From the IMG/VR virus record IMGVR_UViG_3300025646_000464, positions 1-20,941 of that record: a stretch of 20,941 nucleotides of DNA; one strand, written 5' to 3'. Position numbers and translations under genes: made by a program. The first letter of the stretch is position 1, and every line of letters starts with the position of its first letter. Below, piece after piece: positions 8,270 to 14,231 of the stretch. Source of the DNA: a virus. The notes beneath the pieces were generated by a model that saw only the letters and a program-made list of their open reading frames with translations, did no database searches and had not been told where the DNA came from.

Positions 8270-9514
8270 ATGCAAATTGCGTACAGTTCTCCTTTTGCTA
8301 ACCCGATGAGAGGCCGCATGGGACCTCCGATAACAGGCGGTGCGCGACCCATGCGGCCTCCGATAACAGGCGGTGCGCGACCCATGGGCCCTCCCGGATT
8401 AATGCAGGAGCTTCCTCCGATAACAGGCGGTGCGCGACCCATGGGCCCTACCGGAAGAGACTTTCAGGCAGAGCTTCAGACTTTAAGCCGTCCTTCCCAG
8501 AAACCCGATATTAAAAACCCTTTTGCAGGTACGCCGTTGGAAGGAACAGGAGGAATTAGACCCGTAAATGACCTTCCCATTTCCACTCTTCGCGCCGTTA
8601 TGTCGGACGACACCGGTTTTTTTGGGCCGCAACCTCCGGCTCCTCCTCCCCCTGAAACAGGGGGTCCTTTTCCGCCGACAATTTCACAACCGCCAAGACC
8701 TTTTGGCGGTAATCAATTTGGTGGGATTGGGGGTTTTTTTAATCAGTTAGCCATGATGTCCCCAGAGCAATACGACATGGGGATGGACCGTTATAACCAA
8801 TTTAATCAACGGTTTGGTCCTTCTATGGGCGGCGGTTATGGCATGTTTAATCAATTAGCTCAATTATCCCCAGAGCAATACGACATGGGGATGAACCGCT
8901 TTAACCAATTTAATCAACGGTTTGGAGGATTTCCCCCACAAAATTTTGCGCCGCCTCCGATGATGCCACAACCGCAATTTAATCAATATGGTGGCGGTTT
9001 TGGTGGTCAAAGATTCCAGCCTCCGATGATGCCACAACCGCAATTTAATCAATATGGTGGCGGTTTTGGTGGGCAAAGATTCCAGCCTCCGATGATGCCA
9101 CAACCGCAATTTAATCAGTTTGGTGGGGGTTTTGGTGGTTTTAACCAAGCGCCCAATCCGTTTGGCGGAAGTTTTAACAGCCCTCTAAGACAGTTTATGG
9201 GTCCGCAAATTTTGCCATTTAACATGCAACCAATGATGGGGCAACCGCAAACGTCAACGCCAATGCCACCCCCTAATATGACGCCTACGCAAGGACAACC
9301 GCAAACGTCAATCCCAATGCCACCTCCTTCGGGCGGCATGATTGGCACTACCAACCCAGACGGCACCCTCACTGTTGGCGCAGGTCAATTCCCCGCTGGA
9401 GACGTCATTCAGGGTAACCCTCTTCAGGGCGGCGGCATGATGGCCACCACTAATCCGGATGGCACTACCACCGTTGGCGCAGGCGTGCCCGCGCCCGCTG
9501 CAACAATGTTCTGA
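8270..9514 (+). CDS. Low-complexity Gly/Pro/Gln/Met-rich repeat protein
   Basis: The 414-aa protein is almost entirely built from repeats. PPITGGARPM occurs three times near the N-terminus. A 36-aa duplication contains SPEQYDMGM and FNQRFG (about residues 157-220). Units of 22 aa begin PPMMPQPQFNQ and continue with a GGGFGG segment (about 229-292). Two TNPDGT..TVGAG segments lie at the C-terminus. No membrane segment or enzyme motif is seen. TGATG coupling joins it to the holin gene. It may be an intrinsically disordered virion, tail or condensate-forming protein; the high Gln/Asn/Gly/Phe content is prion-like. Function is unknown. DNA identity between some repeats suggests ongoing expansion and contraction. 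Confidence 0.8.
   Translation: MQIAYSSPFANPMRGRMGPPITGGARPMRPPITGGARPMGPPGLMQELPPITGGARPMGPTGRDFQAELQTLSRPSQKPDIKNPFAGTPLEGTGGIRPVNDLPISTLRAVMSDDTGFFGPQPPAPPPPETGGPFPPTISQPPRPFGGNQFGGIGGFFNQLAMMSPEQYDMGMDRYNQFNQRFGPSMGGGYGMFNQLAQLSPEQYDMGMNRFNQFNQRFGGFPPQNFAPPPMMPQPQFNQYGGGFGGQRFQPPMMPQPQFNQYGGGFGGQRFQPPMMPQPQFNQFGGGFGGFNQAPNPFGGSFNSPLRQFMGPQILPFNMQPMMGQPQTSTPMPPPNMTPTQGQPQTSIPMPPPSGGMIGTTNPDGTLTVGAGQFPAGDVIQGNPLQGGGMMATTNPDGTTTVGAGVPAPAATMF
8324..8443 (+). repeat. Three identical 30-bp direct repeats (PPITGGARPM)
   Basis: Identical 30-mers lie at 8324-8353, 8357-8386 and 8414-8443, all in frame. They encode PPITGGARPM with spacers of 3 and 27 bases. Perfect identity at the DNA level points to recent duplication. 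Confidence 0.9.
8738..8925 (+). repeat. Tandem duplication, 108-bp period (36 aa)
   Basis: Copy 1 starts at 8738 and copy 2 at 8846. Both encode FNQLAxxSPEQYDMGMxRxN followed by QFNQRFG. The second copy has several synonymous and conservative changes, so it is older than the 30-bp repeats. Confidence 0.85.
8954..9145 (+). repeat. 66-bp tandem repeats (22 aa, PPMMPQPQFNQ unit)
   Basis: Two nearly identical units (8954-9019 and 9020-9085) are followed by a third that diverges toward its end (9086-9145). They encode PPMMPQPQFNQ[Y/F] followed by a GGGFGG segment. Confidence 0.9.
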
Positions 9515-9915
9515 TGTTACAGGCGCTTATTGGCCCAGTAACGGGGCTTTTAGACAAGTTCATCCCGGATGCAGATGAAAAAGCGAGGCTTGCTCATGAA
9601 ATTGCAACAATGTCAGAGCGACACGCACAGGAGCTTGCTAAGGGACAGTTGGAAATTAACAAGGCTGAAGCAGCGCATAAATCGTTGTTTGTTGCAGGCT
9701 GGCGACCATTTGTTGGGTGGACTTGCGGTGTTGCTTTGGCTTGGCACTTTGTTGGTCAGCCTCTCGTTGTTTTTGGTATTGCGGTGGCTGGTGTTGACAC
9801 CCCTGACCTTCCTGTATTTGAAATGGAAAGCTTACTTACAGTATTGCTCGGAATGCTCGGTCTTGGTGGTCTTAGAACCTTTGAAAAAACTAAGCAGATA
9901 GCACGAGAACGATGA
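9514..9915 (+). CDS. Holin of the 3-TM / gene-transfer-agent holin family
   Basis: The 133-aa protein matches the layout of the Holin_3TMs family: an N-terminal amphipathic or hydrophobic helix (1-17), a charged helix (20-58), then AGWRPFVGW, which opens a membrane region (about 66-92), and a final membrane helix with LLGMLGLGGLRTFEK (105-125) and a basic tail. It would form lesions in the inner membrane that trigger lysis and let endolysin through. It overlaps the preceding stop by one base (TGATG) and the next gene by four bases (ATGA), and forms a lysis cassette with the two genes downstream. Family assignment is by characteristic motifs recalled from related phages. Confidence 0.88.
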   Translation: MLQALIGPVTGLLDKFIPDADEKARLAHEIATMSERHAQELAKGQLEINKAEAAHKSLFVAGWRPFVGWTCGVALAWHFVGQPLVVFGIAVAGVDTPDLPVFEMESLLTVLLGMLGLGGLRTFEKTKQIARER

Positions 9916-10106
9916 CGCCAGAGCAATTAAATTCATGGCGAATTATTCCAAGGTTGTTGATGTTTGCCATGATAGGCATGACGTACCGCACCGTCGAGTG
10001 GTTTATGTCTTTACCGGACCCTAATCCGGAACAGGCGGCATTGGTTTCAGTAATGACAGGTGCGCTTACGGGCGCTTTTGGGTTGTTTCTTGGCAAAAAA
10101 GAATGA
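9912..10106 (+). CDS. Small two-TM membrane protein of lysis cassette
   Basis: This 64-aa protein has two predicted membrane helices (about 12-32 and 41-60), a short MTPEQLNSWRIIPR head and a GKKE basic end. MTYRTVEWFMSLPDP is a pattern seen in many marine phage lysis regions. It overlaps the holin by four bases (ATGA) and the peptidase gene by four bases. It may be a holin partner, antiholin or second holin. The sequence alone cannot choose between these. Confidence 0.8.
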   Translation: MTPEQLNSWRIIPRLLMFAMIGMTYRTVEWFMSLPDPNPEQAALVSVMTGALTGAFGLFLGKKE

Positions 10107-10450
10107 GCTACAAATATTTTAAAGAAGAAGAGTTTGTTTGCTCTGAAACCGGTGAAAATGAAATATTGCCCGAATTTATCCATAGATTAGATGCACTTCG
10201 TGAAGCTTGTAATTTTCCTTTTCACATAACCTCGGGGTACAGGTCCCCAAACCACACCATAGAAAAAGCCAAAGTCAAACCCGGCACTCATTCACAAGGA
10301 ATTGCCGCAGATATTCACGCGGATAACGGCATAGAACGTCGTAAAATTGTCGAAGAAGCGTTAAAACTAGGTTTTGGCGGCATAGGTGTGGCAAAAACGT
10401 TTGTGCATGTGGATATACGGACTACCAGCCCTGTAATGTGGACATATTAG
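10103..10450 (+). CDS. Endolysin, M15-type (D-Ala-D-Ala carboxypeptidase-like) peptidase
   Basis: The 115-aa single-domain enzyme carries the peptidase M15 signature: SGYRSPNH (residues 44-51), a zinc block THSQGIAAD (His63, Asp70) and FVHVD with the third zinc ligand His102. It would cleave peptide bonds of peptidoglycan, as do Peptidase_M15_3 phage lysins. No signal peptide or cell-wall-binding domain is present, so it should need the holin for access to the wall. It overlaps the upstream membrane-protein gene by four bases. The 12 bases between Asn50-His51 and Lys57 differ from common M15 lysins, but all zinc ligands are intact. Confidence 0.9.
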   Translation: MSYKYFKEEEFVCSETGENEILPEFIHRLDALREACNFPFHITSGYRSPNHTIEKAKVKPGTHSQGIAADIHADNGIERRKIVEEALKLGFGGIGVAKTFVHVDIRTTSPVMWTY

Positions 10451-10479
10451 TTGCTCAGATTAGATTGTCGTGTTATATA
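10451..10479 (+). promoter_or_regulatory. Candidate extended -10 promoter before co-chaperonin/scaffold genes
   Basis: TTGCTC (10451-10456, 3 of 6 to TTGACA) is separated by 17 bases from TATATA (10474-10479), which is preceded by TGT, giving an extended -10 form. It lies in the 56-base gap after the endolysin, one of the few gaps in the window. It could drive the GroES-scaffold-capsid block separately. Consensus match is moderate. Confidence 0.4.
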
Positions 10480-10497
10480 GATAAGACATTCTAAGAT

Positions 10498-10501
10498 GGA
10501 G
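10498..10501 (+). promoter_or_regulatory. Ribosome binding site selecting a GTG start
   Basis: GGAG is five bases before GTG at 10507. The ATG overlapping it at 10505 opens a frame that stops after six codons, so the GTG is the productive start. Confidence 0.6.
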
Positions 10502-10506
10502 CGCAT

Positions 10507-10704
10507 GTGGATTCTTTATACTTAGCTCAGTTTATTCAACGAGCCATAAAAGATCGCCGTGTTCAAATTTTAGAGTTGTTAGAAAACAACCATGTAAAGT
10601 CGATGGAGCAGTATCAAAACTTGATGGGCGAACTATCGGCGCTTAATTTTATTGCACAGGAACTCTCGGGCCTGCTAGAGCAACAGGAGCAACTAAATGA
10701 CTGA
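10507..10704 (+). CDS. Small helical hypothetical protein
   Basis: This 65-aa protein is predicted to be all helix (QFIQRAIKDRRVQILELLEN and a C-terminal LLEQQEQLND). It starts with GTG after GGAG at 10498-10501. It overlaps the co-chaperonin gene by eight bases, and the AGGAG for that gene lies inside its 3' end, suggesting coupled expression. No family is recognised. The heptad-like pattern suggests oligomerisation or a small adaptor role. Confidence 0.7.
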   Translation: MDSLYLAQFIQRAIKDRRVQILELLENNHVKSMEQYQNLMGELSALNFIAQELSGLLEQQEQLND

Positions 10705-11143
10705 TTTGGCTGAAAAAGTCGATCTTGAAGCCGCCGCAGAAGGCGTAAAATCTTTGTACAAAACACCGCAACCAAAAGTCTTAGATCCTGATTCTATGGA
10801 TAAAAGTCTTTTGTCTCGTATGCCTCAACCCACCGGGTGGAGAATGCTAATTCTTCCGTATCGGGGAAAAGAAACCACCGATGGCGGCATTTACATCCCT
10901 AACAAAGTGTTGGATGACACGCAAATTCAGACGGTAGTCGGATATGTGATCAAACAAGGCCCGCTTTGTTACAAAGACACCGAAAAATTTCCCGAAGGAG
11001 CGTGGTGTCAGGAAAAAGATTGGGTAATTTTTGCCCGATATGCGGGGTCTAGATTCCGTATTGACGGCGGAGAATGCCGAATTTTGAATGATGATGAAAT
11101 TTTAGCAACCATAGATGACCCAGAAGATATTCTGAGTCTTTAA
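10697..11143 (+). CDS. GroES-like phage co-chaperonin
   Basis: The 148-aa product has an N-terminal extension of about 45 residues, then a Cpn10 fold. GWRMLILPYRGKETTDGGIYIP (47-68) aligns with the first strand and mobile loop, with GGIYIP at the GroEL-contact tripeptide position. VVGYVIKQGP follows, then DWVIFARYAGSRFRIDGGEC and DDEILATI at the C-terminus. Phage GroES homologues such as T4 gp31 replace host GroES to fold the capsid protein. The gene's place directly before scaffold and capsid supports that role. No GroEL gene is visible, so host GroEL would be the partner. AGGAG at 10685-10689 is seven bases from the ATG. Confidence 0.88.
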   Translation: MTDLAEKVDLEAAAEGVKSLYKTPQPKVLDPDSMDKSLLSRMPQPTGWRMLILPYRGKETTDGGIYIPNKVLDDTQIQTVVGYVIKQGPLCYKDTEKFPEGAWCQEKDWVIFARYAGSRFRIDGGECRILNDDEILATIDDPEDILSL

Positions 11144-11148
11144 GGAGG
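11143..11148 (+). promoter_or_regulatory. Strong Shine-Dalgarno before scaffold gene
   Basis: AGGAGG, overlapping the co-chaperonin stop codon, is nine bases before ATG 11158. It is one of the best ribosome sites in the window and fits high scaffold output. Confidence 0.8.
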
Positions 11149-11157
11149 GTAATCAGC

Positions 11158-12033
11158 ATGGCTAATGCTGCGGAAGAAGCTCAATTTGAGTTAGATGTAG
11201 GGGATGCTCAAGAAACTGAGGTAGAACTTGAGCAAGGGGTTGAAGAACCTGTTTCCGCTCCAGAAGAGCAGGAAATGGAGCAATACAGCGAATCTGTTCA
11301 AAAGCGCATCAATCGTCTCACGAAAAAAATGCGCGATGCGGAACGAGAGCGGGAAGAGGCGTTAAATTACGCTAAAAACGTTCAAGCCGAAGCTGTTCAA
11401 ATTCGTCAAAGAATGCAGAATTTGGATCAAGGTTACATGTCTGAATATGGCGGACGCTTGGCTTTGCAACAGCAACAGGCAGAAGCAAAGCTCCGCAGAG
11501 CCGTAGAACTTGGGGACGCCGACGCCACGGTAGAGGCCCAAAAAGAGTTAACTAATCTTTCGGTAGCCGTTAATAATTACGCCACGGCTCAGCGCCAAGC
11601 TCAGCACCAAGCTCAATATGCTCAGCAGTATTATGAGCAGGCCGCCCAACAGTCGCAGCAACAGGCCCAACAACAAGTTAAACCTGACGCTAAAGCGGAA
11701 GATTGGGCAGGCCGAAACAAATGGTTTGGTCAAGATGAAGCTATGACGTTTGCTGCTTTTGGGATTCACAAGAAACTTATTGAAGATGAAGGATTTGATC
11801 CCACAAGCGATGATTATTATAATGAGCTAGACTCTAGAATTAAGCGGGAATTCCCGCATAAGTTTGGAGAAGGGCAATCCACTAGCCGCAGACCCGCTCA
11901 GACCGTGGCTGGTGTTTCCCGCTCTAGTTCATCTGGGCGCAGTAAAAGGGTCAAACTCTCCCCGACCCAAGTAGCAATTGCTAAAAAGTTGGGAGTGCCG
12001 CTTGAAGAATACGCGAAATACGTAAAGGAGTAA
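11158..12033 (+). CDS. Putative capsid scaffolding protein
   Basis: The 291-aa protein looks like a scaffold: an acidic N-terminus (1-45), a long coiled coil starting ESVQKRINRLTKKMRDAERE, a Gln/Ala-rich helix (104-175), a conserved patch DWAGRNKWFGQDEAMT (182-197), and a basic Ser/Arg linker. The C-terminus is SPTQVAIAKKLGVPLEEYAK (268-287). A basic helix-turn-helix-like C-terminus binding the coat protein is a known scaffold feature (P22 gp8). Its position before the capsid gene, after GroES, fits. Scaffold function is inferred from architecture and order, not from a proven domain. Confidence 0.8.
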   Translation: MANAAEEAQFELDVGDAQETEVELEQGVEEPVSAPEEQEMEQYSESVQKRINRLTKKMRDAEREREEALNYAKNVQAEAVQIRQRMQNLDQGYMSEYGGRLALQQQQAEAKLRRAVELGDADATVEAQKELTNLSVAVNNYATAQRQAQHQAQYAQQYYEQAAQQSQQQAQQQVKPDAKAEDWAGRNKWFGQDEAMTFAAFGIHKKLIEDEGFDPTSDDYYNELDSRIKREFPHKFGEGQSTSRRPAQTVAGVSRSSSSGRSKRVKLSPTQVAIAKKLGVPLEEYAKYVKE

Positions 12034-12037
12034 TACT

Positions 12038-12520
12038 ATGTCCGAAGAGAAGAAAGGCTTTGAGGGCATTAAGCGCTCCTCACGTGAAGCAGCGTCAAGG
12101 GAGAAACAGGGACGGCGTAAACCTTGGGCTCCTCCGTCTATGTTAGACGCACCGCCTGCACCAGAAGGCTTTAAACATCGTTGGATTCGTGCAGAAGTTC
12201 GTGGTTTTGATGACACGAAAAACATTTCTGCAAGGTTGCGGGAAGGCTATGAGCTAGTACGGCAAGATGAATATCCCGAGTTTGAAGCTCCGGTAATTGA
12301 TTCAGGTAAATATGAAGGTGTGTTTGGCGTGGGTGGACTAATGCTTGCTCGCATACCAGTGGAAACAGTTAAAGAACGCGCTGACTATTTTGCTCAACGA
12401 AACGCGGATCAAATTGAAGCTGTTGAAAGTGATATGCTGCGAGAAAACGCTCATCCAACTATGACAATCGGCAAACCCGAGCGTCAAAGTCGTGTAACTT
12501 TTGGCGGCCCCAAAAAATAG
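12038..12520 (+). CDS. Conserved head-region hypothetical protein
   Basis: The 160-aa soluble protein has a basic N-terminus with SREAASREKQGRRKPWAPPS. A conserved-looking core follows, with APEGFKHRWIRAEVRGFDD, NISARLREGYELVRQDEYP and FGVGGLMLARIPVETVKERA. This pattern is familiar from marine phage genomes next to scaffold and capsid genes, but no function is known to me. AAGGAG at 12025-12030 overlaps the previous gene's end. An inverted repeat spans its stop codon (12504-12526). A head assembly or minor head role is inferred from neighbours. Confidence 0.8.
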   Translation: MSEEKKGFEGIKRSSREAASREKQGRRKPWAPPSMLDAPPAPEGFKHRWIRAEVRGFDDTKNISARLREGYELVRQDEYPEFEAPVIDSGKYEGVFGVGGLMLARIPVETVKERADYFAQRNADQIEAVESDMLRENAHPTMTIGKPERQSRVTFGGPKK

Positions 12521-12526
12521 GGCCGC
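12504..12526 (+). other. Inverted repeat spanning a stop codon
   Basis: GCGGCCC (12504-12510) and GGGCCGC (12520-12526) form a perfect 7-bp GC-only stem with a 9-base A-rich loop; the TAG stop is inside the structure. No U-tract follows, so it is not a classic terminator. It could be an mRNA-stabilising or processing hairpin before the abundant virion genes. Confidence 0.6.
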
Positions 12527-12546
12527 ACAGAACGAGGAAATAACTC

Positions 12547-13197
12547 ATGGCAAATCAAGAAACTGCCTTTGGTCTTCGTCCTGTTGGTCTAGTAGGAAGC
12601 GGTGTTAATAGCACCGGTGTTACTGAGTATGAAATTGCCAGTAACAACACAAATGCTATCTATAACGGTGCAATTGTTGTTCCTCTTGCGGCAGGCGTAA
12701 TTGACCAAGCTGGAGATACTGCGGGCGGCACTACGCAAGCCCTTGGTGTTCTCGTCGGGGTTCAGTATCACGATTCGACCCAGAAGAAGCCGGTTTGGCT
12801 CAACTACTGGCCCGGATCAGGTAGCGTGTCTGTAGACACTAACTACCCGGTAAAAGCTCTTGTAGCTGACAACCCCAATCAACTGTTCGTCGTAGCGGCG
12901 GATGCTACCCTCACTGACCGAGCTACTGCACTGGCTACTGTTTTCGCCAATGCAAGCCTTGGCACTTCTGCGCGTACAGGCTCTACCGACACTGGTAAGT
13001 CTAACTCGCAGCTTTCTGTGTCTAGTGTTGCTACCACGGCTACTTTGCCGTTGCGTATCGTAGGTTTGGTCGATGATGACGCTAACAATGATTATGCGTC
13101 AGCAGGGGCTCATCTTCTTGTTCGACTGAACGCTCACTTCAACGCGGGCAGCCGTCGTTTTGATTCTCAAACGACTGCCGACTCAACTGGTATTTAA
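12547..13197 (+). CDS. Virion-type protein, possible head decoration/stabilisation protein
   Basis: The 216-aa protein starts MANQETAFGLRPVGLVGSGVN and is rich in Ala, Thr, Ser, Asn and beta-prone segments, with few charged residues and no signal peptide. Segments such as IYNGAIVVPLAAGVID and LGVLVGVQYHDSTQKKPVW suggest a beta-barrel or jelly-roll type fold. It directly precedes the major capsid gene, where decoration or head-stabilising proteins are often found. Codons resemble those of the capsid gene, with more C-ending codons than upstream genes, consistent with high expression. Function is inferred from position and composition. Confidence 0.8.
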   Translation: MANQETAFGLRPVGLVGSGVNSTGVTEYEIASNNTNAIYNGAIVVPLAAGVIDQAGDTAGGTTQALGVLVGVQYHDSTQKKPVWLNYWPGSGSVSVDTNYPVKALVADNPNQLFVVAADATLTDRATALATVFANASLGTSARTGSTDTGKSNSQLSVSSVATTATLPLRIVGLVDDDANNDYASAGAHLLVRLNAHFNAGSRRFDSQTTADSTGI

Positions 13198-13210
13198 GGG
13201 AGATTAAGTA

Positions 13211-14116
13211 ATGGCTATTTCTCGCGCACAATTGGCGAAGGAGCTTGAGCCCGGACTGAACGCTCTCTTCGGCCTTGAGTATGATCGCTACGAAAAAGAG
13301 CATTCTGAGATCTTCGACGAAGAGTCTTCAGACCGTGCTTTTGAAGAAGAAGTAATGCTTTCTGGCTTCGGCACTGCGCCGGTTAAGTCAGAGGGTGGTG
13401 CAGTATCGTTTGATGACGCGCAGGAGACTTTCACTGCTCGTTATACTCACGAGACTATCGCTCTTGCCTTCTCTATCACAGAGGAAGCAATTGAAGATAA
13501 TCTGTATGACCGGCTTGCTTCTCGCTACACCCGTGCTTTGGCACGATCTATGTCACAAACCAAGCAGATTAAGGCCGCTTCAATTCTGAACAACGCCTTT
13601 AGCACTTCGGCACCTGTGGGTGACGGAGCCGCACTCTGCTCTTCTGCTCACCCCTCTCTGTCAGGCAACCAGCGTAACCAATTGTCTGTAGCGGCTGATC
13701 TCAACGAAACTTCTCTTGAGCAAATGCTGATTGACATCGCTGGTTTCACCGATGAGCGCGGTTTGAAGATTGCGGTACGTGGCATGAAGCTGATTATCCC
13801 GAAGGAACTGCAATTTATTGCAGAGCGAGTAATTAACTCCAACCTTCGTCCGGGTACGGCTGACAACGACCTTAACGCCATGAAGTCTATGGGAATGCTC
13901 CCTGACGGCGCTGTTGTAAACCATTTCTTGACCGATACTGACGCATTTTTCATTAAGACTGATGCGCCTAACGGCTTTAAGTTGTTTAACCGCAGCCCCA
14001 TCAAGACTGCTATGGAAGGCGACTTCGACACTGGCAACATGCGCTTTAAGGCGCGTGAGCGTTACAGTTTCGGCGTTTCTGATTGGCGTTGTGTGTTTGG
14101 CACACCGGGTGCCTAA
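13211..14116 (+). CDS. Major capsid protein (HK97-fold, Mu gpT-like)
   Basis: The 301-aa protein matches the Mu gpT-like major head subunit pattern: N-terminal helix LEPGLNALFGLEYDRYE, E-loop-like FDDAQETFTARYTHETIALA, SITEEAIEDNLYDRLASRYT, then GDGAALCSSAHPSLSGNQRN. RGLKIAVRGMKLIIP and a C-terminal RFKARERYSFGVSDWRCVFG follow. This is the main shell protein, assembled on the scaffold two genes upstream and probably folded with the phage GroES. AAGGGAG at 13196-13202 provides a good ribosome site. An intrinsic terminator immediately follows. Capsid identity is strong; the gpT-like family is from memory of motifs. Confidence 0.9.
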   Translation: MAISRAQLAKELEPGLNALFGLEYDRYEKEHSEIFDEESSDRAFEEEVMLSGFGTAPVKSEGGAVSFDDAQETFTARYTHETIALAFSITEEAIEDNLYDRLASRYTRALARSMSQTKQIKAASILNNAFSTSAPVGDGAALCSSAHPSLSGNQRNQLSVAADLNETSLEQMLIDIAGFTDERGLKIAVRGMKLIIPKELQFIAERVINSNLRPGTADNDLNAMKSMGMLPDGAVVNHFLTDTDAFFIKTDAPNGFKLFNRSPIKTAMEGDFDTGNMRFKARERYSFGVSDWRCVFGTPGA

Positions 14117-14118
14117 AA

Positions 14119-14146
14119 AAGAGAGCCGCCTTCGGGCGGCTTTTTT
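14119..14146 (+). terminator. Strong intrinsic terminator after major capsid gene
   Basis: AGCCGCC (14124-14130), TTCG tetraloop, GGCGGCT (14135-14141), then a T-run to 14146; an A-run at 14115-14120 lies upstream and can extend pairing. The stem is 7 bp with a UUCG-type loop, placed 7 bases after the capsid stop. It would separate high capsid transcription from downstream tail genes. Confidence 0.93.
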
Positions 14147-14174
14147 GTTCCACGTGGAACATTTGTGATATTAT
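14145..14174 (+). promoter_or_regulatory. Candidate extended -10 promoter for downstream virion/tail genes
   Basis: TTGTTC (14145-14150, 3 of 6 to TTGACA), an 18-base spacer, then TATTAT (14169-14174, 5 of 6 to TATAAT) preceded by TGA, giving an extended -10 form. The putative start near 14181 would give a roughly 50-base leader. It is placed directly after the terminator, and its spacer contains the parS-like palindrome. A 6-bp stem, CAGCCT (14188-14193) with AGGCTG (14201-14206), lies in the leader. Confidence 0.5.
14146..14161. promoter_or_regulatory. parS-like: Perfect 16-bp palindrome matching a parS (ParB-binding) site
   Basis: TGTTCCACGTGGAACA is a perfect palindrome. It differs from the Bacillus-type parS consensus TGTTTCACGTGAAACA by one symmetric pair of bases, and from memory is the form reported for chromosomal parS in Pseudomonas. 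It lies in the gap after the capsid terminator, overlapping the -35/spacer of the candidate promoter. It could bind host or phage ParB for segregation, or act as an operator. No parA or parB gene is seen in this window. Exact chance occurrence of a given 16-mer in 21 kb is very unlikely. Confidence 0.75.
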
Positions 14175-14231
14175 TTTTATTTCCTGACAGCCTTATCCAG
14201 AGGCTGACACTAGCCACGACAGGAGACTCAC

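Noticed and set aside
9569-9901. Out-of-frame 110-aa hydrophobic frame inside the holin gene
   Set aside because: No ribosome site at 9569, and its Leu-rich character is likely from shifted membrane-helix codons. An embedded lysis gene cannot be fully excluded.
12081-12086. Second CACGTG with partial parS match
   Set aside because: Only one arm (AAGCA) resembles parS, about 11 of 16 positions, and it is inside a coding sequence.
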